DNA of 64,000 nt from Microbacterium sp. SA39 (GTDB lineage Bacteria; Actinomycetota; Actinomycetes; Actinomycetales; Microbacteriaceae): NCBI RefSeq assembly GCF_000967865.1, contig NZ_JXRU01000025.1, forward strand, positions 1-64,000, in the 5' to 3' direction. Made by a program: the position numbers and the translations under genes. This document shows positions 44,099 through 53,264 of this stretch, piece after piece. The notes below the pieces were generated by a model, which was given only the letters and a program-made list of their open reading frames with translations, was not told the DNA's origin and did not search any database. Position 1 is the stretch's first letter, and every line of letters starts with the position of its first letter.

Positions 44099-44104
44099 TA
44101 GGCT
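44099..44104 (+). promoter_or_regulatory. -10 element for leaderless gene at 44112
   Basis: TAGGCT, 7 nt before ATG 44112; same hexamer as before pabB and holA. Confidence 0.55.
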
Positions 44105-44111
44105 GGAACTC

Positions 44112-44765
44112 ATGCGGCGCGGGACTTTCCGAGACGACACGGTGGACTATGCGGCCGTGGGTGCGACCCATGCCCCGGACCTGATGCAGTATCCGCCGGA
44201 GCGGAGCATCCCGGCCGAGGAATCGTGGCGGATCGGCAGTGGTGCGGAACGCTTCCAGACGGCCGGCGAGGCGCTGCTCTCGTGGACCGCGCAGCGCGCG
44301 GCAGGTCTCTCCGTCGACGATCTGCGCCCGGCACCCGGACCGGCCTACGCCGGCGTGAGCTTCGATGCCGAGGGCAACCCGATCGCTCCCAGCAAGCGCG
44401 ATGTCGAACCCCGCTACGACGCCGAGGGCACGCCCTTCGTCGGCGCCGGCATGACCCTGCACCTCAAGGGACGCATCGGCGGCATGCGCGCCGACTCCGA
44501 ACTCCGCGTCATCTCGGTGACCGAGGAGACGCGCCGCATCGGCTTTGTCCTGGGTACCGTCGGCGGCTCCGTGGTCAGCGGCGAGGAGTCGTTCGACGTC
44601 GAGTGGCGCGAGGACAACGACGAGGTGTGGTTCACGGTGCGCGCCTTCGACGCTCCGAACTCCCTCCTCTATCGCACGATTCCGGCGCTGGTGAAGCGGC
44701 GGCGGCGCGAACTGTTCGCCCGCTACCTGCGCGCGATCTCGCCGCTGTACGCGACGCCGGTCTGA
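44112..44765 (+). CDS. DUF1990 family protein, paralogue
   Basis: 217 residues, longer than its neighbour at 43448. It shows VGAGMTLHLKGRIGGMRADSELRVI, GFVLGTVGGSVVSGEESFDVEW and APNSLLYRTIPALVKRRRRELFARYL, the DUF1990 C-terminal pattern. ATG 44112 is chosen over a frame starting 12 codons earlier because a -10 hexamer sits 7 nt before it. Function unknown. hemW follows 16 bp downstream. Confidence 0.85.
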   Translation: MRRGTFRDDTVDYAAVGATHAPDLMQYPPERSIPAEESWRIGSGAERFQTAGEALLSWTAQRAAGLSVDDLRPAPGPAYAGVSFDAEGNPIAPSKRDVEPRYDAEGTPFVGAGMTLHLKGRIGGMRADSELRVISVTEETRRIGFVLGTVGGSVVSGEESFDVEWREDNDEVWFTVRAFDAPNSLLYRTIPALVKRRRRELFARYLRAISPLYATPV

Positions 44766-44781
44766 TGACGAGAGACCACTG

Positions 44782-46017
44782 ATGGCGGGACCACTCCCGC
44801 TCGGCGATCCGGCGCCCTCCGACGGCAGGCTGCCCGACGATCTCTCGGTCGATCTCGCCCTGCCCTTCTCGGCCTATCTGCACGTGCCGTTCTGCCGAGT
44901 CCGCTGCGGGTACTGCGACTTCAACACCTACACGTCGAGCGAACTCCGCGGTGCGAAGCAGGAGGACTACGCCTCGACCCTGATCGGCGAGATCGGCCTG
45001 GCCCGGCGCGTGCTCGGCGATGCGGGCGCGCTGCGCCCGATGGACACCGTGTTCTTCGGCGGCGGAACGCCCACCCTTCTTCCTGCCGGAGATCTGGCGC
45101 GGATGCTGGACGCCGCGGCATCCGCCTTCGGTCTGGTCGACGGCGCCGAGGTGACCGTCGAGGCCAATCCCGACACGGTGACACCCGACGTCGCCCGCAC
45201 GCTCGCGGCATCCGGCGTGACGCGGCTCTCGATCGGCATGCAGTCCGCGGTGCCGCACGTCCTCGCCACGCTCGACCGCACGCACCAGCCGGAGAACGTG
45301 CTCACGGCCGTCGCTGCCGCGAAGGATGCCGGGCTCGCCGTCAGCGTCGATCTGATCTACGGCGCGCCGGGGGAGTCGCTCGGCGACTGGGAGGCATCGC
45401 TCGACGCGGCGCTCGCACTGGAGTCCGACCACATCTCGGCGTACGCGCTCATCATCGAGGACGGGACGAAGCTCGCGCGGCAGATCCGTCGCGGAGAGGT
45501 GCCGACGCCGGACGACGACCTGCAGGCCGACATGTACGAGCTCGCCGACGCTCGTCTCGCGGCCGCCGGGTTCGAGTGGTACGAGGTGAGCAACTGGTCG
45601 CGCGCGACCGGGGGATCCAGCGCCGAGCGCAACAGGTCGCGGCACAACCTCGCCTACTGGCGGGGGAGCGACTGGTGGGGCTTCGGTCCCGGCGCGCACA
45701 GCCATGTCGCCGGACTCCGTTGGTGGAACGTCAAGCATCCGGCGGCGTACGCGCAACGCCTGGCGGCATCCGAATCTCCGGCCGCGGGCACCGAACGTCC
45801 GGACGCCGAGTCGCGGCTGCTGGAGCGGATCTTCCTGCTGAGCCGCATCCGCGAAGGGATCGCGATCGGGGAGCTTCCGTCAGCCAACCGCACGCGCGTC
45901 GCGGGCCTCATCGCCGACGGACTCGTCGATTCGGTCGCCGCCGTGAAGGGGCGCATCCAGCTGACCTTGCGCGGCCGACTCCTCGCCGACGCAGTGGTGC
46001 GAGAACTGACCGACTGA
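44782..46017 (+). CDS. hemW: heme chaperone HemW (radical SAM)
   Basis: 411 residues, radical SAM protein related to coproporphyrinogen III oxidase but acting in heme delivery. The 4Fe-4S cysteines are Cys38-x3-Cys42-x2-Cys45 (HVPFCRVRCGYCDF); SAM-binding GGGTPTLLP and RLSIGMQSAV follow; a C-terminal HemN domain (NLAYWRGSDWWGFGPGAHS) is present. The HemN-specific extra cysteine is absent, consistent with HemW. Located just before hrcA, a common actinobacterial arrangement. Confidence 0.93.
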   Translation: MAGPLPLGDPAPSDGRLPDDLSVDLALPFSAYLHVPFCRVRCGYCDFNTYTSSELRGAKQEDYASTLIGEIGLARRVLGDAGALRPMDTVFFGGGTPTLLPAGDLARMLDAAASAFGLVDGAEVTVEANPDTVTPDVARTLAASGVTRLSIGMQSAVPHVLATLDRTHQPENVLTAVAAAKDAGLAVSVDLIYGAPGESLGDWEASLDAALALESDHISAYALIIEDGTKLARQIRRGEVPTPDDDLQADMYELADARLAAAGFEWYEVSNWSRATGGSSAERNRSRHNLAYWRGSDWWGFGPGAHSHVAGLRWWNVKHPAAYAQRLAASESPAAGTERPDAESRLLERIFLLSRIREGIAIGELPSANRTRVAGLIADGLVDSVAAVKGRIQLTLRGRLLADAVVRELTD

Positions 46018-46070
46018 ACCGGCTCGCGCACAAGGAGGGCCGCCTTCGGGGCTTACCCGGCTGCGCGAGG

Positions 46071-46076
46071 TAGGAT
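46071..46076 (+). promoter_or_regulatory. -10 element of hrcA
   Basis: TAGGAT, with a start expected near 46083, inside the CIRCE operator. This gives a leader of about 53 nt containing AAGGGGAAGG before ATG 46136. Confidence 0.6.
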
Positions 46077-46102
46077 TGGCACTCGGAACACCAGAGTGCC
46101 AG
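46076..46102 (+). promoter_or_regulatory. CIRCE operator
   Basis: TTGGCACTC, nine bases, GAGTGCCAG: the CIRCE consensus TTAGCACTC-N9-GAGTGCTAA with compensated substitutions in both arms. HrcA binds this element, so HrcA represses its own operon. It overlaps the -10 and predicted transcription start. Confidence 0.92.
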
Positions 46103-46135
46103 CGAGCGTCCGACTGTCAGCGGAAGGGGAAGGCG

Positions 46136-47167
46136 ATGGTCTCAGAGCGAGGACTCCAGGTTCTCCGCGCGATCGTGCAGGACTACGTCGAGACCCACGA
46201 GCCCGTCGGCAGCCGCTCCATCGTGGATCGGTATTCCTTCGGTGTCTCCGCCGCGACCATCCGCAACGACATGGCGCTGCTGGAGGACGAGGAGCTGATC
46301 ACGGCTCCGCACACCTCTTCCGGCCGCGTTCCCACCGACAAGGGCTACCGCGTCTTCGTCGACCATCTCGCCCAGCTGCGGCCCCTCAGCGTCGCACAGC
46401 GCACCGCCATCGAATCGTTCCTCACCGCACCCACGGATCTCGACGACCTGATGGTCCGCACGGTCCGCGTGCTCACGCAGCTCACGGGTCAAGTCGCGCT
46501 GGCGCAGTATCCGTCGTTCGCCCGTGCTCACATCACGCACCTCGAACTGGTGGCGCTCACCCCGAACCGCATGCTCATCGTGCTCGTCACCGACGCGGGC
46601 GGCGTCTCGCAACGGCTCACCCCCCTGCCCGTCGATGTCGACGAGTCCGACACGGCGCTACTCCGCGCGCGGCTGTCGGCACTGATCACCGGCCAGGCGG
46701 TGAGCGATGCGGCCGAGCGGCTGCAGAACCTCGTCGCCGCGGAGGATCACACCACGGATGCGGCGCTGCGTACGATCGCGGCCGTCGTCGTGGAGGAGCT
46801 CGGGGAGTTCCGGCAGGAGCGGCTGGTCATGGCCGGAGCTGCGACCCTTGCGCGGCGCGAGCAGGACTTCCGCGGGAGCATCCATCCCATCCTCGAGGCG
46901 ATCGAGGAACAGGTCACACTTCTGCGGCTGATGGGCGAGATGGTGACCGACGAGCACGGTCTCGGAGCCAGCATCGGCACCGAGAACGAGCCCTTCGGCC
47001 TCGGCGAGGCATCGATCGTCGCGAGCAATTACGCCGCTCCCAGCGGGATGGCACGAGTCGGCGTGATGGGGCCGACGCGCATGGACTATCCGAGCAACCT
47101 CGCAGCAGCACGGGCGGTCGCCCGCTACCTGTCGCGCATGCTCGACGAAGACGAGACCGCTCGCTGA
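46136..47167 (+). CDS. hrcA: heat-inducible transcription repressor HrcA
   Basis: 343 residues. A winged helix-turn-helix at the N-terminus ([39 protein letters not shown]) precedes the GAF-like and inserted dimerisation domains typical of HrcA. ATG 46136 with AAGGGGAAGG is used; the longer frame would begin inside CIRCE. Acts with GroE assistance to repress CIRCE-controlled chaperone genes. dnaJ follows in the same transcript. Confidence 0.96.
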   Translation: MVSERGLQVLRAIVQDYVETHEPVGSRSIVDRYSFGVSAATIRNDMALLEDEELITAPHTSSGRVPTDKGYRVFVDHLAQLRPLSVAQRTAIESFLTAPTDLDDLMVRTVRVLTQLTGQVALAQYPSFARAHITHLELVALTPNRMLIVLVTDAGGVSQRLTPLPVDVDESDTALLRARLSALITGQAVSDAAERLQNLVAAEDHTTDAALRTIAAVVVEELGEFRQERLVMAGAATLARREQDFRGSIHPILEAIEEQVTLLRLMGEMVTDEHGLGASIGTENEPFGLGEASIVASNYAAPSGMARVGVMGPTRMDYPSNLAAARAVARYLSRMLDEDETAR

Positions 47168-47204
47168 GGCGACGGTCACCAGGAACACACGCAGAAAGGC
47201 GATC

Positions 47205-48320
47205 GTGGCGGACCACTATGAGGTTCTCGGGGTGTCTCGAGACGCTTCCACCGATGAGATCAAGAAGGCGTATCGACGCCTGGCACGTCAGCTGCACCCG
47301 GATGTGAACCCGGGAGACGAGGCGGCCGAGAAGTTCAAGCTCGTCACGCACGCCTACGACGTGCTCAGCGACGACGACTCCCGCCGCCGCTACGACATGG
47401 GCGGCGGAGACGGCGCGGCCGGCAACTTCCAGGGCTTCGGCGGCTTCGGCGACATCTTCGAGACCTTCTTCGGGGCGGCTCAGGGCGGCGGCCGGGGCGG
47501 ACGCCCGCGGTCGCGGCGCGAGCGTGGACAGGATGCCCTCGTGCGGGTCACCCTGGAACTCGGCGACGTCGTCTTCGGCGCTCACCGAGACATCGAGGTC
47601 GACACGGCCGTGCTCTGCGAGACCTGCAAGGGCTCGTGCTGCCAGGAGGGAACCTCACCGGTCACCTGCGACATCTGCGGCGGGTCCGGACACGTGCAGC
47701 GCCAGGTGCGGAGCCTCCTCGGCAACGTCGTCACCTCCCAGCCCTGCGGCACCTGCGAGGGCTACGGCACCACGATCCCGTACCCCTGCGGAACCTGCGC
47801 TGGTCAGGGTCGCGTGCGGTCGCGTCGCACCGTGTCGCTCGACATCCCCGCCGGCGTCGAGACGGGCCTCCGCCTGCAGCTCCCCGGCTCGGGCGAGGTC
47901 GGCAAGGCCGGCGGCCCCAACGGTGACCTGTACGTCGAGGTCACCGTCAACGCGCACCAGGCCTTCAGTCGCGAGGGCGACGATCTGCTCGCGACCCTCG
48001 AGGTGTCGATGACCGACGCGATCCTCGGCACCGAGACGTCCATCCAGGGTCTCGACGGCGAGGTCGATCTCGAGATTCGCCCCGGCGTCCAGTCGGGAGA
48101 CGTGCTCACGATCAAGGGGCGGGGCATCACGCCGTTGCGCGGCTCGCAGCGCGGAGACCTCCGCGTGGGCGTGCAGGTCGTGACGCCCACCCGGCTCGAC
48201 TCGGCGCAGCGAGCGCTCATCGAGGACTTCGCGAAGAAGGCGAAGGCCCCGGGACCGCAGCTCGCGCAGTTCCAGCAGGGACTCTTCTCCAAGCTCCGCG
48301 ACCGTTTCCGCACGCACTGA
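47205..48320 (+). CDS. dnaJ: chaperone DnaJ (DnaJ2 type)
   Basis: Hsp40 co-chaperone, 371 residues: J domain with HPD in LHPDVNPG, Gly/Phe-rich linker, zinc-finger domain with four Cys-x2-Cys modules ([32 protein letters not shown]) and the C-terminal substrate-binding domain. The first module ends in Cys where the general consensus has Gly; I recall this from DnaJ2 of related actinobacteria. GTG start 37 nt after hrcA. dnaK and grpE are not here, so this is the second DnaJ. Confidence 0.95.
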   Translation: MADHYEVLGVSRDASTDEIKKAYRRLARQLHPDVNPGDEAAEKFKLVTHAYDVLSDDDSRRRYDMGGGDGAAGNFQGFGGFGDIFETFFGAAQGGGRGGRPRSRRERGQDALVRVTLELGDVVFGAHRDIEVDTAVLCETCKGSCCQEGTSPVTCDICGGSGHVQRQVRSLLGNVVTSQPCGTCEGYGTTIPYPCGTCAGQGRVRSRRTVSLDIPAGVETGLRLQLPGSGEVGKAGGPNGDLYVEVTVNAHQAFSREGDDLLATLEVSMTDAILGTETSIQGLDGEVDLEIRPGVQSGDVLTIKGRGITPLRGSQRGDLRVGVQVVTPTRLDSAQRALIEDFAKKAKAPGPQLAQFQQGLFSKLRDRFRTH

Positions 48321-48322
48321 TC

Positions 48323-49051
48323 GTGGCGCTGCACTTCCTCGTCGAGTCCTCGTCCGGCTCCGCTGTGGGCGACATCGTCTCGTTGACCGGTGCCGAGGCG
48401 AAGCACGCGGCGGTCGTGCGTCGGCTCCGTGTCGGTGAAGCGGTCACGGTCGGCGACGGCGCCGGGGTCTGGCTGACCGGCGTCGCCGAGGAGGTGTCGC
48501 CTTCGCGTGTCGACGTCCGGGTCGAGCAGCGGTCCGAGCATCCCGCACCGTCCCCGCGCATCGTGCTGGTGCAGGCGCTCGCGAAGGGCGACCGTGATGA
48601 GCTCGCCGTGCAGGCCGCGTGCGAGCTCGGGGTCGATGAGATCGTCCCGTGGCAGGCCGGGCGCAGCATCTCCCGCTGGGAGGGCGCCAAGGCCGTGAAG
48701 GGCAGGGAGCGGTGGGCGACCATCGTGCGCGAAGCCGCCAAGCAGGCGCACCGCGCGTGGGTGCCGGAGGTCACGGACCCCGCGTCCACGGCCCAGCTCG
48801 CGGAGCGGGCGGCCGCGCAGCGCGTGCTGCTGCTCGACCCCACGGCATCCGTCCGTCTCTCCGAGATCGAACCGGACGGGCGCGACCTGGTGCTGGTGGT
48901 CGGACCCGAGGGCGGCATCTCCGACGACGAGCTCCGCAGACTGTCGGATGCCGGGGCGGAGCGCGTGCTCCTCGGAGACACGGTGCTGCGCACGTCGACC
49001 GCGGGGCCTGCGGCCATCGCCGTGCTGTCGGTCGCTCTCGGTCGCTGGTGA
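48323..49051 (+). CDS. rsmE: 16S rRNA m3U1498 methyltransferase
   Basis: 242 residues, SPOUT (knotted) methyltransferase: N-terminal PUA-like domain with SLTGAEAKHAAVVRRLRVGE, then the knot region VVGPEGGISDDELRRLSDAG and LRTSTAGPAAIAVLS. Methylates U1498 of 16S rRNA. GTG start is 2 nt after dnaJ, the canonical dnaJ-rsmE pairing. Confidence 0.95.
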   Translation: MALHFLVESSSGSAVGDIVSLTGAEAKHAAVVRRLRVGEAVTVGDGAGVWLTGVAEEVSPSRVDVRVEQRSEHPAPSPRIVLVQALAKGDRDELAVQAACELGVDEIVPWQAGRSISRWEGAKAVKGRERWATIVREAAKQAHRAWVPEVTDPASTAQLAERAAAQRVLLLDPTASVRLSEIEPDGRDLVLVVGPEGGISDDELRRLSDAGAERVLLGDTVLRTSTAGPAAIAVLSVALGRW

Positions 49052-49084
49052 CCACGGCCCCGGGCCGGGGCGAGTGCCGATCGG

Positions 49085-49090
49085 TAGACT
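49085..49090 (+). promoter_or_regulatory. -10 element for leaderless HIT gene
   Basis: TAGACT, 7 nt before ATG 49098. It gives the HIT-phoH-ybeY-era segment a promoter separate from the CIRCE-controlled one. Confidence 0.55.
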
Positions 49091-49097
49091 TGACCTC

Positions 49098-49448
49098 ATG
49101 ACGGAACCCTCGATCTTCACGCGCATCCTGAACGGGGAGATCCCTGCGGAGATCCTCGGCGAGACGGACCGGGTGTTCGCGGTGCGTGACATCGCCCCGC
49201 AGGCGCCGGTGCACCTTCTCGTCGTGCCGAAGACAGCGGAGTACCGCGACGTCACCGAACTCGCGGCGGGCGACCCCCCGCTGCTCGCCGAGATGATCGC
49301 GTTCGCGAACGAGCTCGCCGCGCAGCACACGGACGACGGCGACTTCCGCCTCGTCTTCAACACCGGCGCGAACGCCGGACAGACGGTGTTCCACGTCCAT
49401 GCACACGTGCTGGGCGGCGGACTGACGGAGAAGAGTGTCGGTGCCTGA
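49098..49448 (+). CDS. HIT family nucleotide hydrolase/transferase
   Basis: 116 residues, Hint-like: IFTRILNGEIPAEIL at the N-terminus and the histidine triad HVHAHVLGG at the C-terminus. Hydrolyses AMP-linked substrates in characterised relatives. ATG 49098 is used because a -10 hexamer lies 7 nt upstream; the longer frame starts within rsmE. It overlaps the phoH start by 8-14 nt. Confidence 0.93.
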   Translation: MTEPSIFTRILNGEIPAEILGETDRVFAVRDIAPQAPVHLLVVPKTAEYRDVTELAAGDPPLLAEMIAFANELAAQHTDDGDFRLVFNTGANAGQTVFHVHAHVLGGGLTEKSVGA

Positions 49449-50553
49449 CAACCACGAGCCCCAGGAGCGCAGCCTGGGTGGCCGGACGCCGGAGTCGGTC
49501 GAGAAGATCTACGCCGACGGCATCGCGATGGTGCAGCTCCTCGGCCCGCAGGACCGGCTGCTGCGCATGCTCGAGAAGGAGCACCGCGACGTGCAGGTGC
49601 TCGTCCGCGGAAACGAGATCACGCTCAGCGGTGACACGGATGCCGTCGACCAGGCGAAGAAGCTCGTCGACGAACTGATGGCGATGACCAAGGCGGGGCA
49701 CGATCTGGCGCCGAGCGACGTCTCCACCTCGGCGAGCATGCTGCGGCAGGAGGGTGGACCGCGCCCGAGCGAGGTGCTCGGCGAAGCCATCCTCTCGACC
49801 CGCGGCAAGGTCATCCGCCCGAAGACCCTCGGGCAGAAGGAGTACGTCGACGCGATCGAGGAGAACACGATCGTGTTCGGCATCGGACCGGCGGGAACGG
49901 GTAAGACCTATCTCGCGATGGCCAAGGCCGTGCAGGCGCTGCAGCGGAAAGAGGTCACGCGCATCATCCTGACGCGTCCGGCCGTCGAAGCCGGCGAACG
50001 GCTCGGTTTCCTCCCCGGAACCCTCACCGACAAGATCGACCCGTATCTCCGCCCGCTCTACGACGCGCTGAACGAGATGATGGACCCCGAGATCGTGCCC
50101 CGGCTGATGGCCACGGGAACGATCGAGGTGGCGCCGTTGGCATACATGCGTGGTCGAACGCTCAACGACTCGTTCGTGGTGCTCGACGAGGCGCAGAACA
50201 CGACACCCGAGCAGATGAAGATGTTCCTGACGCGTCTCGGCTTCGGCACGCGGATGGTCGTGACCGGTGACATCACCCAGGTCGATCTGCCGCAGGGGGC
50301 GTCCGGGCTGCGCCTGGTCACGCGCGTGCTCGACGGGATCGAGGACATCCACTTCTCCCGGCTCACCAGCGCCGACGTGGTGCGTCATTCGCTGGTCGGA
50401 CGCATCGTCGACGCATACAGCGAATACGACGAGAAGCGCACGGCGCAGCGGTTCGAGCGCGAGCAGGCGGCTGAGTTCGCGAACCGCGCTGATCGCCGAG
50501 GAGCCCAACGACCAGGTCCTCGCGACCGGATGCCCAAACGAGGCCTCTCCTGA
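49435..50553 (+). CDS. phoH: PhoH family ATPase
   Basis: 372 residues: a short KH-like N-terminal part (VLVRGNEITLSGDTDAVDQAKKLVD) then the PhoH RecA-like ATPase with Walker A GPAGTGKTYLAMAKAV and Walker B SFVVLDEAQNTTPEQMKMF. Partner of YbeY in rRNA processing and quality control. GTG 49435 is given; GTG 49441 is an alternative, both overlapping the HIT stop. The tail after the ATPase is Arg-rich. Confidence 0.94.
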   Translation: MSVPDNHEPQERSLGGRTPESVEKIYADGIAMVQLLGPQDRLLRMLEKEHRDVQVLVRGNEITLSGDTDAVDQAKKLVDELMAMTKAGHDLAPSDVSTSASMLRQEGGPRPSEVLGEAILSTRGKVIRPKTLGQKEYVDAIEENTIVFGIGPAGTGKTYLAMAKAVQALQRKEVTRIILTRPAVEAGERLGFLPGTLTDKIDPYLRPLYDALNEMMDPEIVPRLMATGTIEVAPLAYMRGRTLNDSFVVLDEAQNTTPEQMKMFLTRLGFGTRMVVTGDITQVDLPQGASGLRLVTRVLDGIEDIHFSRLTSADVVRHSLVGRIVDAYSEYDEKRTAQRFEREQAAEFANRADRRGAQRPGPRDRMPKRGLS

Positions 50554-50569
50554 TGAAACGAGCACAGGC

Positions 50570-51028
50570 ATGATCGAGATCAACAACGAGTCGGCCATCG
50601 ACATCGATGAGACCGTCCTGCAGCGGCTGACGGACTTCAATCTGGAGCAGCTGCACGTCAGCCCCGACGCGGAGGTCGCGATCGTCCTCGTGGACGAGGG
50701 TGCCATGGAGGCGCTCCACGTGCAGTGGATGGACGAGCCGGGTCCGACCGACGTGCTGAGCTTCCCCATGGACGAGCTGCGCCCGGGAACGGAGGATCGT
50801 CCGACCGCGCCAGGGCTCCTCGGTGACATCGTGCTCTGCCCGCAGGTGGCGGAGTCGCAGGCGCAGGCGGCCGGCCATACGCTGGTGGATGAGCTCATCC
50901 TGCTCACCACGCACGGCCTGCTGCACCTGTTGGGGTTCGACCACGCCGAGCCCGACGAGGAGCGTGAGATGTTCGGACTGCAGAAGGACCTCATCCAGGG
51001 CTTCGCCGCAGCCGAGCGGCGCCGATGA
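50570..51028 (+). CDS. ybeY: endoribonuclease YbeY
   Basis: 152 residues, single-strand rRNA endonuclease that matures 16S rRNA 3' ends. The zinc motif is THGLLHLLGFDH (His-x3-His-x5-His). ATG 50570 gives the normal opening MIEINNES; upstream extensions run into phoH. 16 nt after phoH, the usual order. Confidence 0.95.
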   Translation: MIEINNESAIDIDETVLQRLTDFNLEQLHVSPDAEVAIVLVDEGAMEALHVQWMDEPGPTDVLSFPMDELRPGTEDRPTAPGLLGDIVLCPQVAESQAQAAGHTLVDELILLTTHGLLHLLGFDHAEPDEEREMFGLQKDLIQGFAAAERRR

Positions 51029-52317
51029 CAGCGACTATCCTGCTCGTCGCCGCTGTGCTGCTGGTGGCGTTCGGCGGTCTGATGTCCGCCATCGACGCCG
51101 CCTACGGCGTCGCGTCGAGAGCGAATCTTGCGGAGATGGCCACCGAGGGGCGAAGGGCGAGGGCTCTCGGCCGCATCGCCGCCGATCTCGACGCGCACGT
51201 CAACGCGGTCGCGTTCATCCGCGTCCTGGCAGAGGTCACCGCCGCTGTGCTCGTGACGGTCGCCTTCACGATGCTGATCGAGAACAACTGGTGGGCGATG
51301 CTCGCCGCCGCGCTACTGATGACCGCGATCACATTCGTGCTCGTCGGCGCGAGCCCGCGTTCCTTCGGGCGTCAGCATGCCGAGGCGATGATCCGCGGCA
51401 CGGCCTCGGTCGTGCGCGGGCTCCGCATCATCCTGGGGCCGCTCGCTCAGGCTCTCGTCGTGCTCGGCAACCGCGTCACTCCCGGGACCGGGCGCAGCTC
51501 GTTCACCAGCGAGGATCAGCTGCTCAGCATGGTCGACGAGGCGGCATCCAACGATCTCATCGAGGAGGACGACCGGGACCTCATCCACTCGGTGTTCGAC
51601 TTCACGGATCAGTTCGTGCGTGCCGTGATGGTCCCCCGCACCGAGATGGTGACGGTCGACGCGACGGCCACGACCGACGAGGCCATGTCGCTGTTCCTCA
51701 ACCGCGGAGTCTCGCGCATGCCGGTGGTCGACGACGACGCCGACGATGTCGTCGGCGTGCTGTACCTGAAGGACCTCGTGCAGTTCGCCTATCGGGATGA
51801 CAGCGCCTGGCGCGCGGCATCCATCCGTCCGATCGCGCGCCGCGCCACGTTCGTGCCGGAATCGATGCGGGCCGAGACCCTGCTGCAGCAGATGAAGCGC
51901 GACGCCGTGCATGTCTGCCTGGTGATCGACGAGCACGGCGGCATCTCAGGTCTCGTCACCCTGGAGGACCTGATCGAGGAGCTCGTCGGAGAGATCTCGG
52001 ACGAGTACGATCAGGTGTCCGCCGAATTCGTCGATCTGGGCGACGGCCGGTACCGCGTGAGCGCCCGGCTCTCGCTCGAGGACGTCGGAGATCTGTTCGG
52101 CCTCGAACTCGAGGACGAGGACGTCGACTCGATCGGCGGTCTGCTCGGCAAGGCGCTGGGTCAGGTGCCGCAGCCCGGCGCGACGGCGACGGTCTCTGGC
52201 CTCGCCCTCACCGGTGGAGCGTCTCGCGGACGAGGTCGCGGAATCGCCACGGTCTTCGTGGAACGCACGGCAACGGAGCCAGACGCTTCGAACGATGAGG
52301 GAGAGCGACACGAATGA
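51025..52317 (+). CDS. CNNM/CorC family membrane protein with CBS pair
   Basis: 430 residues: DUF21/CNNM membrane domain of about 3-4 helices (residues 1-130), two CBS domains (VPRTEMVTVDATATTDEAM; IDEHGGISGLVTLEDLIEELVGEI) and a C-terminal CorC_HlyC domain. Family members are implicated in Mg2+ efflux or homeostasis, often annotated as hemolysins. ATG overlaps the ybeY stop; stop overlaps the era ATG, so all three are coupled. Confidence 0.93.
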   Translation: MTATILLVAAVLLVAFGGLMSAIDAAYGVASRANLAEMATEGRRARALGRIAADLDAHVNAVAFIRVLAEVTAAVLVTVAFTMLIENNWWAMLAAALLMTAITFVLVGASPRSFGRQHAEAMIRGTASVVRGLRIILGPLAQALVVLGNRVTPGTGRSSFTSEDQLLSMVDEAASNDLIEEDDRDLIHSVFDFTDQFVRAVMVPRTEMVTVDATATTDEAMSLFLNRGVSRMPVVDDDADDVVGVLYLKDLVQFAYRDDSAWRAASIRPIARRATFVPESMRAETLLQQMKRDAVHVCLVIDEHGGISGLVTLEDLIEELVGEISDEYDQVSAEFVDLGDGRYRVSARLSLEDVGDLFGLELEDEDVDSIGGLLGKALGQVPQPGATATVSGLALTGGASRGRGRGIATVFVERTATEPDASNDEGERHE

Positions 52318-53210
52318 CTGAGCAGACTCGAAGTGGATTCGTGACCTTCGTCGGCCGCCCGAACGTCGGCAAGTCCACCCTGACGAATGCTCTCGTGGGC
52401 GAGAAGATCGCGATCACCAGCGAGAAGCCGCAGACCACGCGCCGTGCCATCCGCGGAATCGTGAATCGCCCGGAAGGGCAGCTGGTCATCGTCGACACCC
52501 CGGGTATCCATAAGCCGCGGACCCTGCTCGGTGAACGTCTGAACGACCTCGTCGACCAGGTGCTCGGCGACGTCGATGTCATCGGGTTCTGCGTCCCGGC
52601 GACCGAGAAGGTCGGCCCGGGCGACCGGCGCATCGCCGCGTCGCTCGACGGCTACGCGCGCGCCAAGAAGATCGCGATCGTCACGAAGACGGATGCCGCG
52701 GGGCGCGACGAGATCACCGAGCGGCTGCTCGAGGTAGACGCCCTCCGTGAGGACTGGGCTGCGGTCATCCCGCTGTCCGCACTGACGCACGACCAGCTCG
52801 AGGTCCTCGCCGACGAGGTCCTGAGCCTCATGCCGAAGGGGCCGGCGCTGTACCCCGAGGGGATAACCACGGACGAGTCGCAGGAGGATCGCATCGCGGA
52901 GATGATCCGTGAAGCGGCCCTCGACGGTGTCCGAGACGAACTCCCGCACTCCATCGCGGTCATCATCGACGACATCGCCCCCCGCGAAGGCACCGACCTC
53001 ACTGATGTGCACGCATCGATCGTCGTCGAGCGGGACAGCCAGAAGGCGATCATCATCGGACACAAGGGGAAGCGTCTGAGCGACGTCGGAGCGCGGGCCC
53101 GAGTGGGAATCGAGAAGCTCCTCGGCACGCGCGTCTTCCTCGGCCTTCACGTGAAGGTCGTGAAGGAATGGCAGCGCGACCCGAAGCAGCTCGGTCGACT
53201 CGGCTTCTGA
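52314..53210 (+). CDS. era: GTPase Era
   Basis: 298 residues. G1 GRPNVGKSTL, G2 TTRRAIRG, G3 DTPGIHKP, G4 TKTD (in place of the usual NKxD; still a workable guanine motif), and a C-terminal KH domain with VIIGHKGKRL that binds the 3' end of 16S rRNA. 30S assembly checkpoint. Terminates the hrcA-to-era cluster. Confidence 0.96.
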   Translation: MTEQTRSGFVTFVGRPNVGKSTLTNALVGEKIAITSEKPQTTRRAIRGIVNRPEGQLVIVDTPGIHKPRTLLGERLNDLVDQVLGDVDVIGFCVPATEKVGPGDRRIAASLDGYARAKKIAIVTKTDAAGRDEITERLLEVDALREDWAAVIPLSALTHDQLEVLADEVLSLMPKGPALYPEGITTDESQEDRIAEMIREAALDGVRDELPHSIAVIIDDIAPREGTDLTDVHASIVVERDSQKAIIIGHKGKRLSDVGARARVGIEKLLGTRVFLGLHVKVVKEWQRDPKQLGRLGF

Positions 53211-53264
53211 GATGAGCTCGAGGGACACGTCGATGGCGGCGGGCAGACCGCCGACCCTGCAGGC

